From Craspedostauros australis (taxonomy: Eukaryota; Bacillariophyta; Bacillariophyceae; Mastogloiales; Achnanthaceae): a DNA stretch of 64,000 bases. The position numbers were made by a program, and so were the translations under genes. Below are positions 44,095 through 52,842 of this stretch, one piece after another (the stretch's first letter is position 1; every line of letters starts with the position of its first letter). Location of the stretch: contig JAMXDE010000003.1 of the NCBI GenBank assembly GCA_026770025.1, forward strand, positions 1,426,001 through 1,490,000. The letters are read 5' to 3'. The notes under the pieces were generated by a model. It searched no databases. It had not been told where the DNA came from and worked only from the letters and a program-made list of their open reading frames with translations.

Positions 44095-45293
44095 ATGTTT
44101 GCCGTTTCCAGATCTGCCTTCTCCATCGCCTCCAAGGCGACCTTCCGTCGCAGGTACGTTGAGCGTATCCGTGCTCTCATTGATGTTGATGTTGATCTCG
44201 GGTGCCACGCTGGGTATCTATGGATCGATTGGTTCGGCCACGAGCGGTTCGGCAGATGAAATGGGGTAGTGGGCGCATCCTTAGATGCATGAATGCATCC
44301 AAGGGTGATTGATGCATCGACGACGCCTTTGGCGGCGTCCTTTGACACTCTGATGCATCATATGATGCAAGATGCATCCCATTCGGCACATGTACCATAA
44401 TCATCAAATTACTCGGCTCGACTCTGCGCCAGAGAATTCTCTCACATGAAACTGCGACAACTTCGACATCTGACTACTCTAACCTACCATACACTCCACG
44501 CAGCTTCGCTGCCATCCAAGCCGCTGACAAGCACACCCTGGTGCTCGTGAGACACGGAGAGTCCACTTGGAACTTGGAGAACAAATTCACGGGATGGTAC
44601 GACTGCCCGCTCAGCCCCAAGGGAACCGAGGAGGTCATCGAGGCCGGAAAGCTCATCAAGGCCGAGGGCATCGTCGCTGATGTTGCGCACACCTCCCTCC
44701 TCAAGCGCGCCATCCGCACCCTGTGGCACGTCCTGGAGCAGACCGACCTCATGTGGATCCCGGTCCAGAACGCGTGGCAGCTCAACGAGCGTCATTACGG
44801 CAGCCTGCAGGGACTCGACAAGCAGGAGACCGTCGACAAGTACGGCAAGGACCAGGTCCTCATCTGGCGCCGATCCTACGACGTCCCACCACCCACCGTC
44901 GACAAGACCAGCGAGCACCACCCGGCCAGCGACCCGCGATACTCCGCCTTCGAATTCGACGAGAACTTCACCGAATCCCTCGCCACCACGCTGGACCGCG
45001 TCGTGCCGTACTTCGAGGAGGAGATCGCACCGCAGCTCAAGGAGGGCAAGACCGTCCTCGTCACGGCCCACGGCAACTCCCTGCGCGCTCTCGTCAAGTA
45101 CCTCGACAACATCGGTGAGGATGTCATATCCGACCTCAACATCCCCACCGGTGTGCCGCTCGTCTACGAATTGGATGAAAACCTCAAGCCCATGCCAGCC
45201 AGCGAGGCCATCGCACCGCTCCAAGGGCGTTACCTTGGGGATCAGGAAGGAATCCGCGCACGCATTGAGGGAGTCAAGAACCAGACCAAGTAA
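44095..45293 (+). CDS. 2,3-bisphosphoglycerate-dependent phosphoglycerate mutase with organelle presequence
   Basis: Exons 44095-44153 and 44504-45293 join in phase 2 (AG|C, Ser20) to 282 residues. The catalytic domain is a full-length d[15 protein letters not shown] (phospho-acceptor His37), [26 protein letters not shown], and [14 protein letters not shown] with the second active-site His. It converts 3-phosphoglycerate to 2-phosphoglycerate. Exon 1 encodes a basic, hydroxylated, acid-free leader ([19 protein letters not shown]) typical of mitochondrial presequences and without a signal peptide. Diatoms are known to run the payoff half of glycolysis in mitochondria, so a mitochondrial location is likely. 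The exon boundary lies close to the presequence junction. Confidence 0.9.
44281..44380. promoter_or_regulatory. ATGCAT-rich segment with hairpin inside the PGAM intron
   Basis: Five ATGCAT palindromes occur within 93 bp (44285, 44293, 44312, 44353, 44372), mostly as GATGCATC. Between them is a near-perfect hairpin, GACGACGCC-TTT-GGCGGCGTC (44318-44338). The density is unlike the rest of the window. A transcription-factor or splicing role is only inference. Confidence 0.4.
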
Positions 45294-45697
45294 GCATGTG
45301 CGCATGCATACGCGTACGTGTGATATACACGTCGCATCCATCGCATCAGTCGGCGTGAAGAATGCTTGAAACGAAATGAAGTTTAATGAAACGAAACGAA
45401 AACAATCGGACATGAAATGGTCGTGCAGCGTGAATAGATTTGACTGGAGTACTGCTGTGCACTCTATTGTTGTGTATGTGTGTGTTGCTCTCCAGTATTA
45501 CATATGCATGCATCCACAGAGAGACAAGAGGTGGCCGTATGGCGCAACGGCGAAGAGTCAGATGGGTTGCCCAGTTCTCCGCCATGCCTCAACTCCTCCA
45601 ATTTTTGTGAATATATTCGTGACTCGTGCTAGTTTCAGTCACGAATTGAAGGATGCGAGTCGTTGCGAGAAATTGATCGAGATTGTTCTTTGAGACC
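45294..45697. other. Intergenic, left flank of the transposon
   Basis: 3' region of the PGAM gene. No gene is seen. Confidence 0.4.
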
Positions 45698-45700
45698 AAT

Positions 45701-45734
45701 AGAGAGGTTTCGCATTGTTTCGTATTCCACTCAG
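45701..45734 (+). repeat. Left terminal inverted repeat
   Basis: It begins AGAGAGGTTTCGCATT and ends CCACTCAG. Relative to the right end it has 10 extra bases, GTTTCGTATT, a 9-of-10 copy of the preceding GTTTCGCATT. Confidence 0.85.
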
Positions 45735-46081
45735 AGGCCCCCACTGCCATGTCACATACGACATGGACGCTCGAGTGACGGAAACTGCACAGGACTGGTG
45801 CGTGACAGAATACTGCTTGGATTACGTGGAGTCAATAACCGTTCGCGCCATCTCTAGGGTATCTAATTTAGACATGTTCGCTTTCACTTCTCCGGAAGAG
45901 CGTCACATTTTGGTCATGAGTGTCACAACACATCATCTGTTTCTGTTTTGATGTTGCATGATGAGTTCTCTCCATGCTTCCCTCCATGCTATACTCGCTG
46001 CTCCTTCGATCCTTCTGTGTTCATCACACCTTCGCACACGCAGCTCCTCCACACGTTCGATTATTACTTACCATCGTTGCC

Positions 46082-47296
46082 ATGGTCAATCGTAATTGGA
46101 ATACTGTTCCCGAGCGGCAGGCATTGCAAGAAGCAATCGCTCGATTTGAGGCTGCCATCACTCAACTTGCAGACATCGACGTCCAACGTCTGGATTATGC
46201 AGGCGTCGTCATTTTGGTTCAGCACTATAGCAACATCGTCGCATTGGGCCGTCATGTGCTACAAATGCAGCAACTTTACCTCGTTCCATTGGGACCTCCT
46301 CCCATGTTCACCAACAGGAACATTGCCATCGCGGAACTGGACAACCGCGAAAGTGTTCGTCACTTTCGTTTCCGTGCGTGTGATCTCCAACGTCTGGCTG
46401 ACCGTCTCTGGCCCAAATTCCAGGCAGTGTCCGGTGAGGCAGATCCTGCATGCATTCAAGTGCGAAATCGATACACAGTATCGTACGAGATGGGATTGCT
46501 CGTCATGCTATTCCGTCTGGCACATCGCGGACGGCTGTGTGACATGGAACAAAGATTCAGCATGGACAGTGTCCGTATTTCCAGCATTGCCTCCACTTTC
46601 TACTCCTACTTCTATGACATTGGCAAACCGTACCTGAGCGACATCGGTTTGTTTCATACTCGATTCCCCGACTATGCGGAGAACAATCACCGTCTCACCC
46701 ACGGCTTGGTGGACGATGTGTTCGCTTATGTCGACGGCACGTTTTGGGAAACCTGTCGTCCCAAGGAGAATCAAGAGGACCTCTACTCAGGCTATAAACG
46801 CGGTCATGGGCTACACTATCAAGGAATTGTTGCACCAGATGGGTTGCTCATTCACTACTTTGGGCCGATTGCAGGTGCTCGCAGTGACGGGTACATGTTC
46901 CAGCAAAGCAAAATCGAACAGCGATTGGAGGCTCTCATGCCATTGGATGAGAACAATCCTCCATATCGTCTCTACGGTGATGCAGCATATCCTACTACAC
47001 CATACATATTCGCTGCATACAAGGACACTGTTCCAGGGTCCTCCGAGGCACAGTGCAACAAGGACATGGCGTCAGGACGCATCTGTGTTGAATGGGCATT
47101 CAAGGAGATCACGAAGAATTTTCCCTTGGTGAGCGTTCGCAACGCCAACAAAACACTGCTGAATCCTCTCACACTCATTCATTTTGTTGCTGCGTTCCTC
47201 GCCAACATTCATTGCACCATGAATGGCAATCAGCAGTCTGCACGGTACCAATCGCACAAGCTGACATTCGAAGAATACATCGACCTGATCCCATGA
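46082..47296 (+). CDS. PIF/Harbinger-type DDE transposase (DDE_Tnp_4)
   Basis: I start at the Met at 46082 (MVNRNWNTVPERQ), giving 404 residues; the frame is open to a Met at 45974, but the added part is hydrophobic and unlikely in a nuclear protein. A helical N-terminal part (to about residue 110) precedes a helix-turn-helix-like stretch (YEMGLLVMLFRLAHRGRLCD, MEQRFSMDSVRISSIASTF). The catalytic core then shows FAYVDGTFW (Asp218), GIVAPDGLIIH-like sequence, PIAGARSDGYMF, YRLYGDAAYP (Asp300) and RICVEWAFKEI (Glu337), the D-D-E triad and spacing of the family. The ORF has no internal stops, so the enzyme could be active. Confidence 0.88.
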   Translation: MVNRNWNTVPERQALQEAIARFEAAITQLADIDVQRLDYAGVVILVQHYSNIVALGRHVLQMQQLYLVPLGPPPMFTNRNIAIAELDNRESVRHFRFRACDLQRLADRLWPKFQAVSGEADPACIQVRNRYTVSYEMGLLVMLFRLAHRGRLCDMEQRFSMDSVRISSIASTFYSYFYDIGKPYLSDIGLFHTRFPDYAENNHRLTHGLVDDVFAYVDGTFWETCRPKENQEDLYSGYKRGHGLHYQGIVAPDGLLIHYFGPIAGARSDGYMFQQSKIEQRLEALMPLDENNPPYRLYGDAAYPTTPYIFAAYKDTVPGSSEAQCNKDMASGRICVEWAFKEITKNFPLVSVRNANKTLLNPLTLIHFVAAFLANIHCTMNGNQQSARYQSHKLTFEEYIDLIP

Positions 47297-47721
47297 TCAT
47301 ACACACAGTTAGAATTAATGAGGTACATATACATGTAATACGTATTCGACTAACTATTATGTATTACTCATGGCGCGCGGGCATTTGTGTTGTGTGGGTT
47401 GTGCTGCGTGCGGTGAGCGAATGCTGGGAATAGTTTTCTGATGGAATGCATGTCAACGCGGAAAGAAGCATGCAGCTGTGCGCACAAGGGATTCAGTGCA
47501 TCGGCTTCTCTACTTGGTGTCGCTTTGTATGCTGTGGCGGAGTGTCTCGTGCGTGGAGAGAGGAATGAATGGATGGATGCATGCATTGAAGGATAGATCG
47601 GCGAATTGGATCGGCGAAAGTATCGACGAATGGGTGGGTTGATGTGTTGCGAAATGTGAGGGGTTGCGGGAAAGAAGGTATGGAATGTGGAAATATGCAG
47701 AGACGAAAGAATGGGTGAGTA
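47297..47721. other. Region between the two convergent transposon genes
   Basis: 3' regions of the two element genes. It contains GGATGGATGCATGCATTG-type words. No gene is seen. Confidence 0.4.
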
Positions 47722-48019
47722 TCATTTTCCCGCGTCGTCGTTGCCGTTGCGGCTGTTGCTGTTCTCGCCGTCGCCGTCGTCGTCGTTGTTGTTGTTCTTG
47801 TTGTTGTTGTGGTTGGTGTCGGTGTCGGTGTCGTGGTTCTGGTGGTGTCGAGCTTCGGAAATGGCGTTGACAAGAGACCTGACATCGGATGAGAGTTGCA
47901 TTTGCGACTCGCGCAACTGCGAGGTCTCGCGCTGCATCCGGTTCCTATCCTCCTCCAGATGGCGGTTCATGTTGAGCATCAGTTGGTGCTGATTCAACAT
48001 GACCTGGAGGAGATTGCTG

Positions 48020-48051
<32 letters not shown>

Positions 48052-49353
48052 GTTGGTGGTGGTGGTGGTGTTGCCATCGTTGGAAGCCGCTGCCCCCACA
48101 GTTGGAGCGAGTGGAGAAGCGGCGAGCGATGCTGGAATCGGAGAATTTTCTCCGCGTTCCGCACGAATCGGAGGCGTGGCCGTAGCGAGCCATGCCTGAA
48201 ACTGACGCTGAGTTTCGTCGAGCTTCTCCAGGAGACCGACTGTGCATTGGATCTGCTGCTTGGCATTTCGCACTTGATTCGAGGAAGTCGCCACCTCCAC
48301 AGACGACAAACTCGAGGTTGTGTCGTCGCCGTTGCTTGCCACCACATTCTGTTGCCGCGCCGTTTCCGCTGCTCCACGCGCAGCCACATTCTGTTTCCGC
48401 GCCGTTGCTGCTGCTCCAGCTTGTGTCTGCGTTTGAGGAGGGCGCAGTCCTAGCATGCGATACTGCTGCCTTGCAGTGATCCTCTTGCGCCCAGCAATTC
48501 TTGTCTGCGATGCAATGGCATCGTCGATGTACTCCTGGCGCTCCTGCTGCAGGGCAGTGAGGTCGTCCAGCCACAATTTCACACTCTCAGCCATGCCGCT
48601 CCTGCGAGGATGGGTGTGATTGTACAGAGCTGTGAACTTCATGAGATTTTCGAATCTCCCCTTCAGCCCTTTCTCTTGTGGGACAGTGGGGAAGACTGTC
48701 GAATTCTCAATGTGCACCGCATTGCGGATCGCACTCCATGCCACTCCGATTGGCGGTATCCAAGGCTTTTTCAGAGTCCTGGTGACGACGTCAATGAGGA
48801 TTCGGTCGCATGGCTGGGGGTTCACGAGCCATGGGAAGTGGTCCACCTTCCCCTTGAGAATGTAGTACATGGGAGGGAAGAATTTTCGTCTGGATTTGCG
48901 GACGATGGGAGAGGTTGGCGTGTTGCCATCACTGGCTGTCGCCACCGCAGACGATATGGAAGGCGCAGGTGCCTTCTTGCGACGGTACGCCCGCTTCTTG
49001 TTGTTGTTGCTGCTGCTGCTGCTGCTGCTGTTGCTTGGTGGTGATGGTTCTGCCGGAGGCTGATGGGTGACAGATGGCGAAGCGCGAGGCTTGCCAGAGT
49101 TGGCCATCGCGTCGACGTCGTTGCCGTTGCTCGCGTCGAAGACAGCACCAACGTTGGCTTGAGGCTGCGCCAGCGTGAACCTGAAAGTGCAGTGTTCAAA
49201 GCCAGGTGGGAGCTTCTCGTCCTTGGCTAACACAGGTGGTGGAAAGGCGAAGGTTGCGGGTGCGCCGGTCGTTCCACTTGGCGTGACCTTGCTGTCGCTG
49301 CTGGTCTCCGACGGGGCGATAGATGGAGCCGCGGGAGGAGGGGAGCCGTCCAT
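47722..49353 (-). CDS. Transposon-encoded Myb/SANT-like DNA-binding protein (putative)
   Basis: This 543-residue ORF is intact. The N-terminal third is low-complexity (Ser/Pro/Asn) with a basic patch, NNNKKRAYRRKKAPAP. A folded segment at about residues 165-270 reads PPMYYILKGKVDHFPWLV, then VAWSAIRNAVH and GLKGRFENLMKFTALYN; the W-to-F/W spacing and 'GRFENL' end resemble the third helix of a Myb/SANT or trihelix domain. A Gln-rich coiled-coil region (LNQHQLMLNMNRHLEEDRNRMQRETSQL) and an Asn/Asp tail follow. Harbinger elements use such a partner to bind the ends and import the transposase. The assignment rests on position in the element and on this weak motif. Confidence 0.65.
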
Positions 49354-49743
49354 GACGAATAGAGGGAAGCAGAATATGCGTCAGAAACGACACAGGTGGT
49401 GGTATGTGGTGGGAATGTTGATGTCTCGTGCAAGGTGTTGGTCGATGTGGAGCATCGAGGTGTAGTCATGAGGTGGGTTGTGACGGATGATTGTCTTGGA
49501 ATGAGAGAATCGAGATGAGAGAATCGAGCGATGGTGATGTGACAGTGATGTGACAGTGATGTGATGGCGATGTGATGGATGATGTTTTTCTCTTTGTTGT
49601 TCCAAAACGAACGCAAAAGTCTACGATGGCGGCCAACGTAGACGGATGTGGAGGACAAGAAGGACTAAACTAGAACGAAATAACACAACATGATTGGCCA
49701 AAGTCTATTATCCATGTGGAAGTGACACTTTTGCCGGGACTCT

Positions 49744-49800
49744 CTGAGTGGAAATGATTTCCATTTCTGCGCCAGAAATGGAAATCAATTCCACTGAGCG
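49744..49800. repeat. Subterminal near-perfect palindrome inside the transposon
   Basis: The arms CTGAGTGGAAATGATTTCC and its inverted partner differ at only one or two bases around a CGCC centre. The arm tip CTGAGTGGAA is the same word as the inner end of the terminal repeats, so this may be an extra transposase or Myb-partner binding site. Confidence 0.7.
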
Positions 49801-49867
49801 AGGGGGTGATTTCTTGCCACCCCCGGATAAATGTCTCTATCAGGTTATGACTCCCTCGCGGGAATGG

Positions 49868-49891
49868 CTGAGTGGAATGCGAAACCTCTCT
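49868..49891 (-). repeat. Right terminal inverted repeat
   Basis: 24 bp, reverse complement AGAGAGGTTTCGCATT followed by CCACTCAG, matching the left end without the 10-base insertion. It is followed by the target duplication AAT. Confidence 0.85.
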
Positions 49892-50038
49892 AATCTGCAC
49901 ATCACCAAGGAACATTCATCGTCATCATCATGGAAGCAGAGACCATCAGCTGGTGATACTCACAATTATCACTCCAATCACAATACTACGTTCACGCCCA
50001 AATACACGTCAATTTCAGGACAGTGTATTGCATCCACC

Positions 50039-51061
50039 ATGGCCAGCTCGTGTTCCCGACGGGTCTTTCCCGAGGCGGTCGTAGAATCGGTGCAAAGGCA
50101 GTTGGAACAGCGAGCAACCGCTGCGGCTCCATCTTCACGTATGCTGCTGGCCCCCACCGTCAACCCAACTGCCTTGAATGATGCGGCGGTACGTATGTAC
50201 GAGTACATATGGATAGCGCAAGTGCGCACTCATTGGTTTGCATTGCATGGACTGTCATTGTCGTCCTGCACCCTCACAATTCTCCGTTCCATTGCGTTGC
50301 ATTGCATCCTTCTATTCATTCCGGTACCAAACAGATGGTCCAATTGAGAATCACGAAGGACTCCGTTTCTGAAATTGATGTGTTGCGAAGTCGCGAGATG
50401 ATCCGAGAACAGACTGGGAAATACGGGAGTAAGTGGACGTCGACCCGCAGTTTGCCACAGTATGCTGTGTTGCGTTATGCTGCGCTGTGTTGCGTCTCAA
50501 CGAAAGCACAACTAACGCTGCGTAACTCGGCTCTGCATTTTCTGCGCTGCGCTGCGCAACGCACAATCTCTCTCTCTAGGCATTTGCTTCGTCGTTCGCC
50601 GACCAGGATGATTCTTGTGTCGGGAGCACGCACTTACCTTGAGCGCGCTTGCTGCCGACACAAATTCATTGGAGGGTTTCGGACTGTTCGGTGTTGTCAA
50701 GGAGACGGGCATCGACGATGAAGGTCTCATGGAGTTCTCCCAGAAGTATTTTCTTGACGCGCCGCTCTTTTGCGATAAATCGTTCGCATTCTATCAGGCG
50801 CTGGGTGATCGACGTGCCACAGACTTGCCGGCACTGTGGAGCATGATGACGGGCGTCTTCAGTTGGATAAGTCGGATTCAGGAGAAGAATATCAGCGGGA
50901 ATACGAAAGGAGAAGGTTTACTGAAAGGCGGTTTGATACTGTTCGATACGAAAGGCAAGCCCAGGTACTCCTACCAAGAAGAGACTGGTGAAGACTTGCC
51001 GGTGGCAGATATCGTGGCTGCATTGGAAGTGCTGAAAATTGGGGTGGACGCTGATAAATAG
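50039..51061 (+). CDS. Selenoprotein U (peroxiredoxin-like 2 family), UGA read as selenocysteine
   Basis: Exons 50039-50188, 50335-50428 and 50580-51061 join in frame to 241 residues provided the UGA at 50609-50611 is decoded. Around it the sequence reads ICFVVRRPG-UGA-FLCREHALTLSAL. This is the PRXL2/FAM213 active site, RRPG(C/U)FLCREE, so Sec92 forms a UxxC redox pair with Cys95. The downstream part continues the thioredoxin-like fold: GVVKETGIDDEGLMEF, APLFCDKSFAFYQALGD, KGGLILFDTKG and ETGEDLPVADIVAAL. SelU with Sec is known in fish, birds and some protists. The protein is probably a thiol/selenol peroxidase or redox regulator. Translating it with an ordinary stop would lose everything after residue 91. 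Confidence 0.85.
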
Positions 51062-51462
51062 AAAGAAGAGGGAAAGAGAAAGGCTGAGCATTCGCACGAC
51101 TGCGTATGATATTGCAGAGCGATTGTCAAGACGAGCAACCAAGTGAACTCCTCTCAAGCGACGCCTCCACGGAACGATTATCTGTCTGATGCCGCAGTTG
51201 TAGCGAGGCACAGAACATCACAAGCAATCCCAAAGAACGCAGCAAGACAAAGAAATGCAGAAAACGCAATGGTATGAACTGATGGAATGACTGAATCGAG
51301 GATGTCAGATTCACGAAAGAATCAATTACGCCATGCGGTTTCGTCACATCTCTCGTTAGAGTGCTGTCGTTACTACTATACCTTAATGTATTATGATTCA
51401 AGAGCATGTTAATACAAGCACTCCATTGCGTCCTATTTCCAACCGAAAAGAACGGTGTAGTT
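51062..51462. other. Convergent intergenic region, 3' region of SelU
   Basis: It should hold the SelU 3' UTR, and therefore its SECIS, plus the trailer of the minus-strand pseudouridine synthase gene. No other gene is seen. Confidence 0.5.
51099..51198 (+). promoter_or_regulatory. Candidate SECIS element of the SelU mRNA
   Basis: It starts 38 bp after the stop codon. ACTGCG (51099) pairs with CGCAGT (51193). Next come ATGA (51106) and TGAT (51187), the two strands of the SECIS quartet. A second helix of CAGA/TCTG and GATTGT/ACGATT follows, topped by a loop that opens CAAG with an unpaired AA at 51128. The order fits a SECIS, but the 5' spacing from ATGA to AA (18 nt) is longer than usual and helix II has internal mismatches, so this is only a candidate. 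Confidence 0.4.
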
Positions 51463-52842
51463 TCAAAAAGGTGGATCGACTTGAAAGATCATGGGTGCGC
51501 CTGAGATGGGATGATTGATGCACAGCCTGTGCGCATGCAAACACAAGGGAATGTCCAAATCCTCCGACCTGTAGATCTCATCACCCAAGATTGGATATCC
51601 CAACACTTGCGCGCAATGCACTCGCAGTTGGTGCGTCCGTCCCGTCCATGGTTTCAGTTCGATGCGCGTCATGGGATCGTTGCCGCTGGTGTGCCGTCGC
51701 AATACGCGGTACGTGGTCTGGCTGGTCTTTTTGGATTCTCGAAAGAACTTGTGATCCGGCGAGAATGCTGGCGTTTCCTTGTCCAAGTCGGCCGTCGCGA
51801 CGTTGTAGACGCGCATGTAGGGTGGATTGTTGGGATCGCGTTCCATCGTGACATCGATCTCGCCTTCCGCGTATCGATCGTCCAAGTGTCCTGGAAGGAG
51901 CGCGTGATAGATCTTGATGACGTTCCGCTGTTTGAAATCCAAGTGCAGTTGGCACAAGGCCTGGCGCGTCAGCGCGTAGACGATGATGCCGCTCGTCGCC
52001 ATATCCAACCGATGCACGATCATCTGATCAACGGAATCCAGATCGGTGGGTTGCAGAGCGTCGTACAGCAGGTTCGCCAAGGAAGGATTGCGCCGTGGGC
52101 CAGGGACGCTGAGGATGCCGCTAGGTTTGTTAGTGACGCAGATGTGCTCGTCGCAGTACAGAATCTCCATCAGATTTGGATCCAGTGGTTGGCTCGCGCG
52201 ATGCTCGGCACGTATCTTCTGGATGAGCTGCCTCTGCTGTCGTTCGGAGAGTTCGGAATATCGTTTGAGGAGTTCGTGCGACGATTTGGAGAGATTCATG
52301 GATTGGAGCTCTTCTATGCTGATGGAACTGAGGTCGACATCATTGTCGTTGGGGGAGGCGGGTTTGCGACCCGCAGGAAGGTTGGTTTTGTAGTTCGGCG
52401 CCTGCTTCACGCTCTTCGGAGCAGAGAAGATTTGCATCGGCAGAGCAGAACCGCTCCATTCAACGTGCTTGTATTGGATGCGTCGATTCGGAATGGTGTA
52501 GTCCTGGCATTTGCTCGCGAGAATTTCGTGTTTGTCGTCAATGCGAGACGAGGTGGGAGCACGCAGATCGCATTCAGCGCTGGTGTCCGCAGATGAGTCT
52601 GGGTAGTCACGCTGGTGCTGATGATGTATTTGGTTTTGCCGCTGCTGTTCAATGATGGACGGCGTTGGTGTCACTGCTCCTGTGGTGCTGAGTGCCTCAC
52701 AAAAGAGCGCGGTGCGTCCATCACGAAATGATGGCAGTGTCAATAGCGACAGTAGATGCAATGTCGACGACAGGAGCACCAATGCCGACAGAGTTGGCAT
52801 AGAAGGTCGCTTCATTTTTCTTCGAAAGCAAAACGCTCTCAT
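51463..52842 (-). CDS. RluA-family RNA pseudouridine synthase with N-terminal targeting region
   Basis: The protein is 459 residues in one exon. The catalytic domain (about residues 225-459) has EILYCDEHICVTNKPSGILSVPG, then VDQMIVHRLDMATSGIIVYAL with the catalytic Asp in HRLD, then a KIYHALLPG strand, and RIELKPWTGRTHQLRVHCAQVLGYPILGDEIY, the full RluA/RsuA signature. It isomerises uridines in rRNA, tRNA or mRNA. The N-terminus has a basic start and a long hydrophobic segment (LSALVLLSSTLHLLSLL), so it enters the secretory route, and in this lineage that usually means a plastid protein; the expected Phe motif is not clear. A second Met at 52815 may be the start. No S4 domain is seen. Confidence 0.85.
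   Translation of the reverse strand: MRAFCFRRKMKRPSMPTLSALVLLSSTLHLLSLLTLPSFRDGRTALFCEALSTTGAVTPTPSIIEQQRQNQIHHQHQRDYPDSSADTSAECDLRAPTSSRIDDKHEILASKCQDYTIPNRRIQYKHVEWSGSALPMQIFSAPKSVKQAPNYKTNLPAGRKPASPNDNDVDLSSISIEELQSMNLSKSSHELLKRYSELSERQQRQLIQKIRAEHRASQPLDPNLMEILYCDEHICVTNKPSGILSVPGPRRNPSLANLLYDALQPTDLDSVDQMIVHRLDMATSGIIVYALTRQALCQLHLDFKQRNVIKIYHALLPGHLDDRYAEGEIDVTMERDPNNPPYMRVYNVATADLDKETPAFSPDHKFFRESKKTSQTTYRVLRRHTSGNDPMTRIELKPWTGRTHQLRVHCAQVLGYPILGDEIYRSEDLDIPLCLHAHRLCINHPISGAPMIFQVDPPF

Larger units (their letters stand above)
45701..49891. mobile_element. Complete PIF/Harbinger-type DNA transposon
   Basis: The element spans 4191 bp. It is bounded by inverted repeats that match between its two ends and by an identical 3-bp duplication AAT on each side (45698-45700 and 49892-49894). 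It holds two convergent, uninterrupted ORFs: a DDE transposase on the plus strand and a putative Myb/SANT-like DNA-binding protein on the minus strand, the two-gene content known for PIF/Harbinger elements. AAT is not the TWA duplication usual for the superfamily, so it may be a distinct lineage. Intact ORFs, ends and target duplication imply a recent insertion. Confidence 0.85.

Noticed and set aside
44484-45413. Minus-strand ORF of 309 codons
   Set aside because: Antisense shadow of phosphoglycerate mutase.
45974-46081. Longer N-terminus of the transposase
   Set aside because: The extra 36 residues are hydrophobic and signal-peptide-like, unlike a nuclear transposase; the Met at 46082 is a better start.
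50615-51061. SelU protein starting after the UGA
   Set aside because: It would lack the catalytic RRPG-x-FLC motif and two upstream exons that splice perfectly in frame.
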